Assembly (NCBI RefSeq): GCF_001468485.1
Contig: NZ_LODI01000002.1
Span: 95,090 to 159,089 of the forward strand
DNA from: Pseudoalteromonas sp. H71
Lineage (GTDB): Bacteria > Pseudomonadota > Gammaproteobacteria > Enterobacterales > Alteromonadaceae
Length of the DNA: 64,000 bases
Reading direction: 5' to 3'
A program made the position numbers and the translations under genes. Shown piece by piece: positions 38,217 through 46,177 of this stretch. Within the stretch, counting starts at the first letter, position 1; the number at the start of each line of letters is the position of its first letter. Below the pieces are notes generated by a model. That model had not been told where the DNA came from. It saw only the letters and a list, made by a program, of their open reading frames with translations, and made no database searches.

Positions 38217-38738
38217 TTAATTAAAACCTAAACTTTTCTTGTCGCTTTCTGGCTTATCTAAGCCACTGTAACCAACACCTAACATTGTCTCCAAACCAAA
38301 TGTAGTTGGTATCACCCCGACACTTACTGAGGTTTCATTATCTTTCCATACTAACGTAGTAGAAGCCATATTAGATGAAGCTACATTCGGCTTTTCAAAA
38401 TCATATCCAAATAGGGTAGTTAGTTTATTTATCAAAGTACTATAACTGTCAACATCAAAAGTAACACCAACACCAATTAACCTCATTTCTGAATCAAACG
38501 AAAAGTGTAATCTTTGCTTGTTTCTATCAATATCAAAAACCTTACGCGAATCTTTTATCTCTAACCAAATGGTATCACTAATATTTTTTTTCTTCGCTTT
38601 TGGATATTTGGCTAAAACCGTTTCAAACGAATCCCCCCACTGAGTACCAAAAACACCATCGCCAAACAACTCCGTAATAGTTGCCGCTTTTGAAGGGGAT
38701 AGAAATAATAAAAATATAACACTTAATAAGACTCTCAT
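38217..38738 (-). CDS. Island cargo exported protein, unknown
   Basis: 173 aa from MRVLLSVIFLLFLSPSKA (ATG 38738, AAGGAAAG upstream), a clear signal peptide. An upstream in-frame start at 38792 would bury the signal peptide. The mature part (LFGDGVFGTQWGDSFETVLAKYPKAKK, LHFSFDSEMRLIGVGVTFD) looks like a beta-rich periplasmic domain; the TQWGDSFETVLAKYP motif recalls small repeat-type periplasmic proteins, but no function can be given. Confidence 0.7.
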   Translation of the reverse strand: MRVLLSVIFLLFLSPSKAATITELFGDGVFGTQWGDSFETVLAKYPKAKKKNISDTIWLEIKDSRKVFDIDRNKQRLHFSFDSEMRLIGVGVTFDVDSYSTLINKLTTLFGYDFEKPNVASSNMASTTLVWKDNETSVSVGVIPTTFGLETMLGVGYSGLDKPESDKKSLGFN

Positions 38739-39134
38739 GGCTTTCCTTAATTTGAATCGTAGGGTAAGTTTGGACTTGAATAAACTTACCAAGCCAATAA
38801 GTTATGGTAACACTTATATATGAACTGCTTGCCAGTAAACAGGTAAACTAATGTAAGAGATCGGCTTCTTGACTAGAGGTAAAAAGCTTACATTACTTGA
38901 ATCGTAATAATAGCTCTCTTTTTTAGGACTCAATAAACCCTTGCGCATATCTCTCCGTAAAAGCTTGAATAGGTGTATTTTCGTAAATAAAAGTCAAGTT
39001 TTATCAGGTTTTGTGGGGGGTATTTAGTACGCCCGTTCATGAAAATAGTTAAGTTATACTAAGTTTTAATAAGGTTTTGTGAGGTAGGTTATATCAAAAT
39101 AAGCTATTAGGCTGCTCGTGACTTACGAAAACAC
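38739..39134. other. Island intergenic region
   Basis: About 395 bp, AT-rich, no convincing ORF or terminator. ATGTAAGAGATCGGCTTCTTG at 38851 closely resembles ATGTAAGATATCGGTTGCTGG at 39996, so a near-repeat flanks the HUH-like gene on both sides. Confidence 0.4.
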
Positions 39135-39716
39135 CTATTTAATTTGCTTAGGCTTAACCCTACTAGATCCATGGTTTTTGGTTTGTGGTGGTTTGTAGCC
39201 CTTCCCTCTGGCTTTAGCAAGGTAAGACATACGCCATATAGCGCCTTGCTTTTTATCATGCTCATTTCGTTTAAATCTATAAAAACAATTTTCTGGTATC
39301 CATGGACGCACAGCCAGTGTATTTCCCATTTCTAAAATAAATTCATTTATCTTGCTTGGGTAGCTTACTTTGTTGGCATCAAGAATAACGACCACATGAT
39401 AATGCTGCTTTTTCGCTCTTTCTTGCTCCCGTGTCCAATGGTAGCCAAAAATAGGCATTTTATACCTTTGCTTTATAAAGCCGCTCAAGCTTTCCATAAC
39501 AGCAATAATAAAACGGTTATCATTTGTTTGATATGGAATACCAATATCAAATCGTAAAACTAAAACTTGGCTGTAGTGCGTTAAAACTGACTCGAGTTGA
39601 TCTAACATGCTTTTCATTTGCACGGTGTATATGCCACTTTTTTTTACATGAACCTGCCACAAATTTTGACCGTGTTGTATCACTGGTGAATGACTCACAT
39701 ACTGATAATTAGCCAT
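39135..39716 (-). CDS. Inovirus Gp2 / YagK-YfjJ-type protein, HUH-like replication initiator
   Basis: 193 aa. Resembles the YagK/YfjJ C-terminal domain (inovirus Gp2 family). The order of motifs fits an HUH rolling-circle initiator: LRFDIGIPY (motif 1 position), HYHVVVILD (H-x-H metal site) and YLAKARGKG (Y-x-x-K with candidate nicking tyrosine). The C-terminus is very basic. Known family members occur in filamentous phages and P4-like elements; an initiation function is inferred from motifs only. Confidence 0.75.
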   Translation of the reverse strand: MANYQYVSHSPVIQHGQNLWQVHVKKSGIYTVQMKSMLDQLESVLTHYSQVLVLRFDIGIPYQTNDNRFIIAVMESLSGFIKQRYKMPIFGYHWTREQERAKKQHYHVVVILDANKVSYPSKINEFILEMGNTLAVRPWIPENCFYRFKRNEHDKKQGAIWRMSYLAKARGKGYKPPQTKNHGSSRVKPKQIK

Positions 39717-40086
39717 ACCGACTCCTAAGCAAACTAATAGATAATATAAATATCCGATAAATTACAAAGCAATAATTAGAACGAGAAAACTCGCGTTACA
39801 GTTAAACGAAAAGCCTATAAAGTTAAGAGGCACTCACAATTAATTAAAATTTGAGTGTCGTAAACCTATTAATCAACACCGCTTATAACCGCGTTTTTTA
39901 CAAACTATGCAAATTGACTTATGGATAGGGGTGTTTCGAGATAGTAACAACTAACATTTCTCTGTAATTTCATGGTGGGAAACAGTACAAATCTTATGTA
40001 AGATATCGGTTGCTGGTGGGGCAAAAGCACCACCAGCTTTACATACCTTTCGCTGATTTTGACTGCCATCTTAATCAGCTTTTTTT
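39717..40086 (+). ncRNA. Candidate small RNA in island intergenic region
   Basis: No plus-strand gene exists here, yet the region ends in a strong plus-strand intrinsic terminator (40052-40086). Within it are a TATAAA box (39816-39821), an inverted repeat CACTCA / TGAGTG (39831-39857) and a stable hairpin GCTGGTGG / CCACCAGC (40012-40037). A transcript of about 260 nt or shorter is suggested. The promoter is weakly supported (no clear -35), and the structures might instead form an origin of replication for the neighbouring HUH-like protein. Confidence 0.35.
40052..40086 (+). terminator. Plus-strand terminator without a gene
   Basis: Stem GCTGATT (40052-40058) / AATCAGC (40073-40079) followed by seven T. 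On the minus strand there is no T-run after it, so it is directional and does not serve the minus-strand genes. Confidence 0.7.
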
Positions 40087-40554
40087 CTAATCATCATTAC
40101 TGGCTTTGAGCTTTTCAGATAAAAACTTAACCCGACTAATAGCCCAACCCTCGCCCCGCTCTTTAATGTCTTTTATGTAGGCTTTGTCTTTGCTAGTTCG
40201 CCTTAACGCATACACATTACTTTGAACCTTTCTTCTTTGGTTCTCTCGGTCATTAAAAAAGTCGAAAATTTGCTGATATGTCATAAAGTGCCGCACATGA
40301 TTTCCTCGTACTCTTTCACTTGTAAACTCTATGAAATAACTTGTTTTGAGTGCGCTGGATACTGCATCTTCTTTATCTATCTCTATATCTGCATAACCTC
40401 TACCAATAGGGCTAGAACTCATACCGTTAAGCCAAGCGAGTAAAAGCTTCCTATGCTCTACCTCCATGCTTAAAAGCTCTTTAAACGTATCAGGGGCTTT
40501 AATCTCTAATGACTCTAATGTGATGAGCGAGTGTATATCGTTAAAATTAATCAT
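40087..40554 (-). CDS. Island protein, unknown
   Basis: 155 aa from MINFNDIHSLITLE (ATG 40554), which overlaps the stop of the AlpA-like gene by 8 bp; an in-frame reading to 40584 would overlap more. Soluble, helical, with a basic C-terminal half (RRKVQSNVYALRRTSKDKAY). No family recognised. Position between regulator and HUH-like gene suggests a part in element replication or control. Confidence 0.65.
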   Translation of the reverse strand: MINFNDIHSLITLESLEIKAPDTFKELLSMEVEHRKLLLAWLNGMSSSPIGRGYADIEIDKEDAVSSALKTSYFIEFTSERVRGNHVRHFMTYQQIFDFFNDRENQRRKVQSNVYALRRTSKDKAYIKDIKERGEGWAISRVKFLSEKLKASNDD

Positions 40555-40825
40555 TAGCTGCCTCCAAGTGAGTGTATTGCGCAAGTAAGTTTTTGCGTTT
40601 GGTCACCAGTTCACTAACAAAATCTTTTATTTGCTGGTTACTGTAGCCTGCAATGGTTACTGCCAAGGTTGCATTAACCTCATGCTCATAGAATGCTACG
40701 GCTCTTAAACCTAATTTTATTGGGGGTGGTATTAGACCTGAATTAATTTTGTGCTGCAGTAGTGTCTTTCCACAAGCAAAGGTGTTTAGTAATTCGGACT
40801 TTCTAACAAGTTTTAAATTAGACAT
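40547..40825 (-). CDS. AlpA-like DNA-binding regulator
   Basis: 92 aa from MSNLKLVRKSELLNTF (ATG 40825, AAGGAA upstream). It has the short winged-helix pattern of AlpA/MerR-like excisionase regulators (LVRKSELLNTFACGKTLLQHKINSGLIPPPIKLGLRAVAFYEHEV), where LRAVAFYEHEV is the typical GxRAVxWxxxEV end. In P4-like elements such proteins activate integrase/excision genes. A helical tail of about 45 residues follows. Confidence 0.75.
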   Translation of the reverse strand: MSNLKLVRKSELLNTFACGKTLLQHKINSGLIPPPIKLGLRAVAFYEHEVNATLAVTIAGYSNQQIKDFVSELVTKRKNLLAQYTHLEAAND

Positions 40826-40934
40826 TTTATTGTTCCTTAAGAGTTGTTTAAACGTCATAAGGGAATTTAAGTCATTTGTACTTTGGGCATTGGCATATGA
40901 ATATATTCATTTGCCAACTATTTAATCTTTTTTT

Positions 40935-41639
40935 TTAAAACCACTTTCTTACAGTATCTGCTTTATACTTGTTAATGATTTCATCAGCCTCATCTTGAGA
41001 AAATTTACTGCTGAAGTCGATAATTGCCAACTCTGCAGCGCGCATTTTTGAATGATTATTTTCATTTATAAGCTTTTTACCTATCTCAATAATTTCTTGT
41101 TTATGCGAAAGTGGCTTTGAGCCACCTGGGTTACACTTCAAAACTTGATTTTTAATACCATCAATTTGTAGTTGAGTGATTACCAAATCTAAGCTATCTG
41201 CGTAATAATCAAGTGAAGCACCTAATAACGAACTTTTAACTTCATTTAAAATATCAATTAGATCTAGCTCCTTCTTTTCTGAGTTCATATTTCTAAATCT
41301 TGCCTGTTTAGCTAGTAGTACCTCATAGGGGATCATATTATTTTCTGCATTGCAAAGTTGGTATTTTAAGATAGCTATTTCTTTATCTGACGCGGATAAG
41401 CTTTCATAATCACTTAAAAATTCTTCTTTATTTTTTTTAAAACTATCTCCGATACTCTCGCCTAACTTTATTTCTTCATCTGGATTAGTATCTTGAATCT
41501 CACCAAAAACAATATTATCGATTATCTCATCTCTTATTAAGCATTCAGCATCTGGATACTGTTCTTGTGGTTTAACTAGTAATTCTTTTAAAAAATCACT
41601 ATGCTCTTTTAAGCGTTTTTTTCTTTCATCCTTATCCAT
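40935..41639 (-). CDS. Island protein coupled to integrase, unknown
   Basis: 234 aa, acidic and lysine-rich, predicted mainly helical, no membrane segment or signal. Its ATG directly abuts the TAA of the integrase with no spacer, so it is translated from the integrase mRNA. The C-terminal region (SHKQEIIEIGKKLINENNHSKMRAAELAIIDFSSKFSQDEADEIINKYKADTVRKWF) looks like a helix-turn-helix-style bundle. No family recognised. Confidence 0.65.
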   Translation of the reverse strand: MDKDERKKRLKEHSDFLKELLVKPQEQYPDAECLIRDEIIDNIVFGEIQDTNPDEEIKLGESIGDSFKKNKEEFLSDYESLSASDKEIAILKYQLCNAENNMIPYEVLLAKQARFRNMNSEKKELDLIDILNEVKSSLLGASLDYYADSLDLVITQLQIDGIKNQVLKCNPGGSKPLSHKQEIIEIGKKLINENNHSKMRAAELAIIDFSSKFSQDEADEIINKYKADTVRKWF

Positions 41640-42872
41640 TTAAACCACCTTCAAACCTTTAATACCAGCTAACGAACTACTGCCACTTGCCGCAATCTCA
41701 ATATGTTCAGACCACCAGCACATCATGGTTTTTCTACGCTCAAAGTAATCAGTGCGGTTATATGCTCGCCTTACTTCATTTGTATCTACGTGTGCTAAAG
41801 CCGCCTCTATTACATCAGGATCAAACCCTTGTGCATTGAGCGTTGTACTAGCAAGCGAGCGTAAACCATGCGCTACCAGCTCGCCCTTAAATCCCATACG
41901 CTTTATTGCTGCGTTAGCTGTTTGCACGTTTGTGTGGCTGCGTGGGTCTCTATCTGCGGGAAATACATATTCTCGGTGTGCGCTTATTGGTTTCATTAAT
42001 TCAAGTAAAGCAAGTGTTTGCGGGGTTAACGGTATACGTTGCTCTTTGCCCTTTTTCATTTGCTCGGCAGGTATAACCCACACACCAGCATTTAAGTCTA
42101 TATCTTGCCATTTAGCCGTTGCAGCCTCATTAGGGCGCGTCATAGTGTGTAACTGCCATTCAATTAAACAACGTGTTGTAAGCTTAATACTGGCACGATT
42201 TAAAGCACTCATTAACTCTGGTAGCCTATCCGCTTCAATAGACGGCATAGCGCTTTTTTTAGGTGCTTGGAATGCTTGCCTTATATTCGCTAGTGGATTG
42301 GCTTCTATAAGCCCACAGTTAACCGCATGAACCATTACTTCGTTAATACGCTGGCATAGCCTTTTAACTGTCTCTAAGCTCCCCTTTGCCTCTACGGGGC
42401 GCACTAGCTCTATTACTTGAAAGGCTTTTAATTTGCTTATTGGTTCATCACCAAACGCAGGAAAGGCATGATTGTTTAAGAGGCTAAGTGCTGCTTCGGC
42501 TGTTTGTGGTTTTATTTCTGTTTTCTTTTTCTCAAACCACATCAAAGCAACGGCTTTAAATGTTTGTAGGTGTGTTTCTTGTGCTTGTTTTTCATCTAAC
42601 TGGCGTTGGTGAATAGGGTCGATATTTTCAAGCACTAAGGCTTTATATTTTCTATGGCGCTCACGGGCTTTTGCAAGGCTTATGTCTGGGTATGAACCAA
42701 GCCCCATATTTTTGCGTTTTTTAGTAATAGGCGCTGTGTAGTTATAAAGCCAAAACTTACCACCACTGGGTTTTATCCGTAGTGTTAAGCCACCACCGTC
42801 CGTGAGGTTGTATTCTTTATCTTTTGGCTTAGCTGCGCTTATTTGTTTATCTATGAGTTTTTGAATAGCCAT
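41640..42872 (-). CDS. P4-type tyrosine recombinase (island integrase)
   Basis: 410 aa from MAIQKLIDKQISAAKP (ATG 42872; a TTG at 42881 is less likely). N-terminal arm-binding DUF4102-type domain (YNLTDGGGLTLRIKPSGGKFW), SAM-like core-binding domain, and catalytic domain with the R-H-x-x-R-Y set: first Arg in MTRPNEAATAKWQDID, HGLRSLASTTLNAQG, and the nucleophile Tyr in RRAYNR. Located immediately beside the tmRNA it targets. It integrates and, with an excisionase, excises the element. Confidence 0.95.
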   Translation of the reverse strand: MAIQKLIDKQISAAKPKDKEYNLTDGGGLTLRIKPSGGKFWLYNYTAPITKKRKNMGLGSYPDISLAKARERHRKYKALVLENIDPIHQRQLDEKQAQETHLQTFKAVALMWFEKKKTEIKPQTAEAALSLLNNHAFPAFGDEPISKLKAFQVIELVRPVEAKGSLETVKRLCQRINEVMVHAVNCGLIEANPLANIRQAFQAPKKSAMPSIEADRLPELMSALNRASIKLTTRCLIEWQLHTMTRPNEAATAKWQDIDLNAGVWVIPAEQMKKGKEQRIPLTPQTLALLELMKPISAHREYVFPADRDPRSHTNVQTANAAIKRMGFKGELVAHGLRSLASTTLNAQGFDPDVIEAALAHVDTNEVRRAYNRTDYFERRKTMMCWWSEHIEIAASGSSSLAGIKGLKVV

Positions 42873-42943
42873 TTGTAACAACGATCCCTATGTAATATTC
42901 CAGTTGTTACGTTTAGTGTTACAACAAATCGCGGTTGTTACAA
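42873..42943. repeat. Right-arm repeats beside the integrase gene
   Basis: The motif GTTGTTAC(AA) occurs directly at 42903-42910 and 42934-42941, as a one-mismatch TGTTACAACA at 42917-42926, and inverted (TTGTAACAAC) at 42873-42882, which overlaps the integrase start. Likely arm-type integrase sites and possibly autoregulation of int. Confidence 0.55.
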
Positions 42944-42980
42944 GTTTTAAACGGTCACTAATGGTTAAACTATAGGCATA

Positions 42981-43019
42981 AAAAAACCCGCAAGGCTCGA
43001 ATTAACTAGCGTTGCGGGT
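42981..43019 (-). terminator. Present terminator of ssrA, supplied by the island
   Basis: Stem ACCCGCAA (42986-42993) / TTGCGGGT (43012-43019) with a T-run on the minus strand. Resembles the terminator at 37379-37418 in sequence and spacing from the tmRNA end. Confidence 0.85.
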
Positions 43020-43053
43020 CTTTTACGGTTCTTAGCAACGTATCTAAAAACCT

Positions 43054-43072
43054 TTATTGGTGGAGCTGGGGG
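43054..43072. repeat. Right attachment-site repeat (tmRNA 3' end)
   Basis: Same 19 bp as at 37450-37468. It overlaps the last 15 bases of the tmRNA acceptor stem, so integration leaves an intact gene. Confidence 0.88.
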
Positions 43073-43414
43073 GATTTGAACCCCCGTCCGAAAAGCCTCG
43101 ACCGTCGGTACTACATGTTTAGTATTGTCATTTAATTAACCTTTAAATCCCGGACAAACACGGTAAGTAAAGGCGAGGCCGCTTAGTTTTAACGCTTCAA
43201 CCCCGGCCAGGGTTTCCATCGCGATCAGGTGTTAGGGTGACACTCCAGAATCCAGTCCACAAGAATACATGGAAGGAGCGCTAGCCAGCCTAAGCTGCTA
43301 GAGAGTAGTTATCGTCGTTTGCGATTACTTTAGATTGCGGCTTTTTTACGAGGCAAACCGCACCTCGACATGCACCTTGGGCTTCTTGAATTCCGTCGAA
43401 TCCTAATCAGCCCC
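43058..43414 (-). ncRNA. ssrA: Transfer-messenger RNA (tmRNA)
   Basis: 357 nt. The 5' end GGGGCTGATTAGGATTCGAC and the 3' end with T-arm GGTTCAAATCC and acceptor CCCCCAGCTCCACCA pair as a tRNA-Ala-like domain. The resume codon GCA begins a tag reading ANDDNYSLAA followed by TAG. It rescues stalled ribosomes together with SmpB and marks products for proteolysis. SmrB, which cuts mRNA at collisions, is encoded at 6082. The gene remains intact after island insertion. Confidence 0.97.
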
Positions 43415-43446
43415 TGAATTAGTAAACTCATTCAGAGCGTGCAGGC

Positions 43447-43476
43447 AGTATAACTGAGTAAAGTGATGATACTCAA
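43447..43476 (-). promoter_or_regulatory. Probable ssrA promoter
   Basis: Read on the minus strand: TTGAGT (43476-43471), 18-bp spacer, TATACT (43452-43447). It lies about 33 bp upstream of the mature 5' end; the intervening leader contains CTGAAT...ATTCAG, a short hairpin that would be removed with the 5' leader by RNase P. Confidence 0.65.
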
Positions 43477-43682
43477 GGCTTAATGACGCTTTATTTAATT
43501 CACCTATGTTAACTGCGTATTTAATGAACAAATTAACAATAATGTACTAGATACAGTAAACATTTACTTAACAATATGGTTAACCTGTGTTCAAATGAGG
43601 GATTAGCAAACTAGTGCTAAAGGTTTAGTTGTAACTGTAAAAGTTAAGAATAATAACAGGCATAAGAAGTAGGGAATTAAAA

Positions 43683-45308
43683 ATGTCGGTTTTTTCATTA
43701 GATAAAAGTACAGGATGTGTGTCTTTAACTAAGCATCCTGTTGATAGTGGTTTTCCGGTCACAAGCACTCAACTAATTGAAATGTTTGAGCAATCTGAGT
43801 TTGGTGAATATGAGATCATTTCAGCCAATATCGGAAAACTTTTTGCGCCTACAAATAACCACAAAGAAGTGTCTTTAGTTGTCGCAAAAGCAGTGGATGC
43901 ATCTATTGTAATTAATATTGATGAAAAAAACATGGTTGCAGAAGCAACAATAACAACCGCCAAAGGTGGTGCACTGCTTTCAATAGAAGATGCACAAGAG
44001 GCGTTGAACAAAGCGGGTGTAAAAAAAGGGATTAGTCCTCGCGCACTTGATAGCTTTTTGGGTCAACAATTTGAACAAGCTTCTGGGTCAACTTACAGCG
44101 CTATTGTTGCGCATGGTCGTAATCCAAAAGAAGGAAGCGATGCTAAATTTGTTCGCCTTTGTTCAACAGCACAAGATCGTATTTTAAGCCCTCAAGCTAC
44201 TGCCGGTGGCAAAGTAGATATGAAAGATCTTGGTGCCATTATTACTGTTAAACCAGGCACACCTCTTATGCAACGTATTGCTGCCACAATGGGTGAAGAC
44301 GGCTATACCGTGTTTGGCGATATAATTCCTGCAACGCCTGGTAAAGAGCTTGAGCTGCAACCTTTTGAAGGGACAAAAATAGACCCAACAAACCCCAATT
44401 TACTAATAGCAGACTGCAAAGGCGTACCTGTTGCGCTACCACGCGGGATGCGCGTTGACGACGTTTTATGTTTCGATAATGTCGATGTGAGCACCGGTCA
44501 TGTTGATTTTGATGGCAGTGTAATTATCAGCGGTGACATAAAAGACGGTATGCGAGTAAAGGCAAAAGGTGATATTACTGTTTTAGGCTTTGTTGAATCG
44601 GCCATTGTTGAAAGCCAAAGTGCAGTTACAATTGTGCTAGGAGCTATAGGCCGTAACCGTGAAAACGAAGAAGCATTTACATGTAGCATTTCAGCTAAGC
44701 GCACAATTTCTATAGGTTATGCCCAATACTGTAATATTAAAACCGACCAAAACCTGTTTATTGAACGTCAAGTATTGCATTGTGATTTAACGGCTAAACG
44801 TTTAATTCGTGTTGGCAAGGCAGATAAGCCTCGTGGCAAAATTATAGGTGGTAATATATTTGATGCTATGCGTATTGAAACTGGCGAACTAGGTGCACCA
44901 GCCGGTACTAAAACGCGTGTATTTTTAGCTCAAAACTGGTTTGAACTGCGTGATAAGCAGAGCCAAATTAACGACTTTGAAAAAGTATTAAGCACTAAAT
45001 TAGTGGATTTAAAAAATGCGCGAACTAAAGCAGAAAAAATCACGAACCCTGCTCAGCGTAAACAATTTACAGATAAAATCAGTGCTAACGAAAAGCAACT
45101 GAATGCTCGCTCTCGCAATGTTAAGCAGCAAAAAGCACTCGTAAAAAGAAAAATAGCCCAGCTATTAGCTTCTAGCCGCGTAAAAGTGAACGAATTAATG
45201 CACCCTGGTGTGGAGGTTAAAATAGCAAAAGAAACAAAACAGTTTTCGCGTATTTACCCCCCCCACTTCGTAAAACTATCTGAGGGTAAAATTACTCAGT
45301 CGTTTTAG
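43683..45308 (+). CDS. FapA family (DUF342) polymerising-like protein
   Basis: 541 aa. The middle part (about residues 85-345) has the DUF342 beta-helix pattern: [80 protein letters not shown]. The C-terminus is a coiled coil ([36 protein letters not shown]). Vibrio FapA affects polar flagellar assembly and links to glucose signalling; this is a family inference, supported weakly by motY nearby. Its 3' end overlaps the convergent rnt gene by 17 bp. Confidence 0.85.
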   Translation: MSVFSLDKSTGCVSLTKHPVDSGFPVTSTQLIEMFEQSEFGEYEIISANIGKLFAPTNNHKEVSLVVAKAVDASIVINIDEKNMVAEATITTAKGGALLSIEDAQEALNKAGVKKGISPRALDSFLGQQFEQASGSTYSAIVAHGRNPKEGSDAKFVRLCSTAQDRILSPQATAGGKVDMKDLGAIITVKPGTPLMQRIAATMGEDGYTVFGDIIPATPGKELELQPFEGTKIDPTNPNLLIADCKGVPVALPRGMRVDDVLCFDNVDVSTGHVDFDGSVIISGDIKDGMRVKAKGDITVLGFVESAIVESQSAVTIVLGAIGRNRENEEAFTCSISAKRTISIGYAQYCNIKTDQNLFIERQVLHCDLTAKRLIRVGKADKPRGKIIGGNIFDAMRIETGELGAPAGTKTRVFLAQNWFELRDKQSQINDFEKVLSTKLVDLKNARTKAEKITNPAQRKQFTDKISANEKQLNARSRNVKQQKALVKRKIAQLLASSRVKVNELMHPGVEVKIAKETKQFSRIYPPHFVKLSEGKITQSF

Positions 45309-45975
45309 ATTCATTAGCTGCTTCATCTTCGTCACTATCATCAAGTGGTGCAAGCGGCCAACCGCCTAGCTCTTGCCAACGGTTTACGATTAAACAGTAT
45401 AATTCAGCGGTGCGTTCTGTGTCGTAAAGTGCTGAGTGGGCTTGACTGTTATCAAATTCAATTCCAGCCGCACGACACGCTTTAGCTAATACTGTTTGGC
45501 CTAATGCAAGCCCTGCTAGCGTTGTTGTATCAAAACTTACAAATGGATGAAATGGGGTGCGTTTTATACTATTGCGTTCAATAGCTGCATTTAAAAATCC
45601 GTGATCAAAGGCTGCGTTATGCGCCACAATAACAGAACGTTGACATCCGGCTGCCTTTTGCGCTTTGCGCACTACCTTACAAATCTCTTTAATGGCATCC
45701 TCTTCTTTTACTGCTCCTCTTAACGGTGAAAATGGATCAATTCCATTAAATTCGATTGCCGCTTGCTCAATATTAGCACCTTCAAACGGCTCAACATGAA
45801 AATGCACTGTTTGATCTATGCTCAACAAGCCATTGTCATCCATTTTTAATACAGAGACTGCAATTTCAAGTAATGCATCTGTTTCTTTATTAAAACCTGC
45901 GGTTTCAACATCAATAACAACAGGAAAAAAGCCACGAAAGCGTTTCGCGAAAAGAGTTTGCTCAGTATTTGCCAT
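45292..45975 (-). CDS. rnt: Ribonuclease T
   Basis: 227 aa (E. coli 215). DEDD exonuclease: Asp22 and Glu24 in [21 protein letters not shown], and [15 protein letters not shown] near the end. It trims the 3' ends of tRNA and other stable RNAs and acts on DNA in repair. Divergent from motY, an arrangement known in Vibrio. The C-terminal extension is acidic ([13 protein letters not shown]). Confidence 0.95.
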   Translation of the reverse strand: MANTEQTLFAKRFRGFFPVVIDVETAGFNKETDALLEIAVSVLKMDDNGLLSIDQTVHFHVEPFEGANIEQAAIEFNGIDPFSPLRGAVKEEDAIKEICKVVRKAQKAAGCQRSVIVAHNAAFDHGFLNAAIERNSIKRTPFHPFVSFDTTTLAGLALGQTVLAKACRAAGIEFDNSQAHSALYDTERTAELYCLIVNRWQELGGWPLAPLDDSDEDEAANESKTTE

Positions 45976-46122
45976 AGTCTTCTTGGTTTGTAGGTATAAG
46001 CCTTCTATTATGTCAAAAGTATAGGGCTTTCGGCTAGAGGCATTAACTATTATTTACGCCTATAATAATAGGCATATAACTTGCTTTAGAATGACGCTAG
46101 CAAAGTGTACATTGCACTTTAA

Positions 46123-46149
46123 TAAAGTAGTACTGAACAATGCCAAATT
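46123..46149 (+). promoter_or_regulatory. Candidate sigma-28 (FliA) promoter for motY
   Basis: TAAAGTAG - 11 bp - GCCAAATT compared with the FliA consensus TAAAGTTT-N11-GCCGATAA: 6/8 in the -35 and 4/8 in the -10. Located 29 bp before the motY start. motY of Vibrio is controlled by this sigma factor. A small inverted repeat GCCAAA/TTTGGC overlaps the -10. Confidence 0.5.
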
Positions 46150-46177
46150 TTTGGCGTGTAGGGTTACGGAGAGTTTT

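Larger units (their letters stand above)
37450..43072. mobile_element. Integrative island in the 3' end of the tmRNA gene
   Basis: The island is bounded by a 19-bp perfect direct repeat of the tmRNA 3' end (TTATTGGTGGAGCTGGGGG at 37450 and 43054). All six of its genes are on the minus strand. Next to the intact tmRNA is a P4-type tyrosine integrase; an AlpA-like regulator, an HUH-like replication protein, unknown genes and two exported proteins follow. ssrA is a well known target for such integrases. The 5.6-kb size and content suggest a satellite-like element, not a full prophage: no capsid, tail or lysis gene is present. Confidence 0.88.

Noticed and set aside
41752..42330. 192-codon plus-strand ORF inside the integrase
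   Set aside because: Antisense shadow of a gene with clear catalytic motifs; no family or ribosome site.
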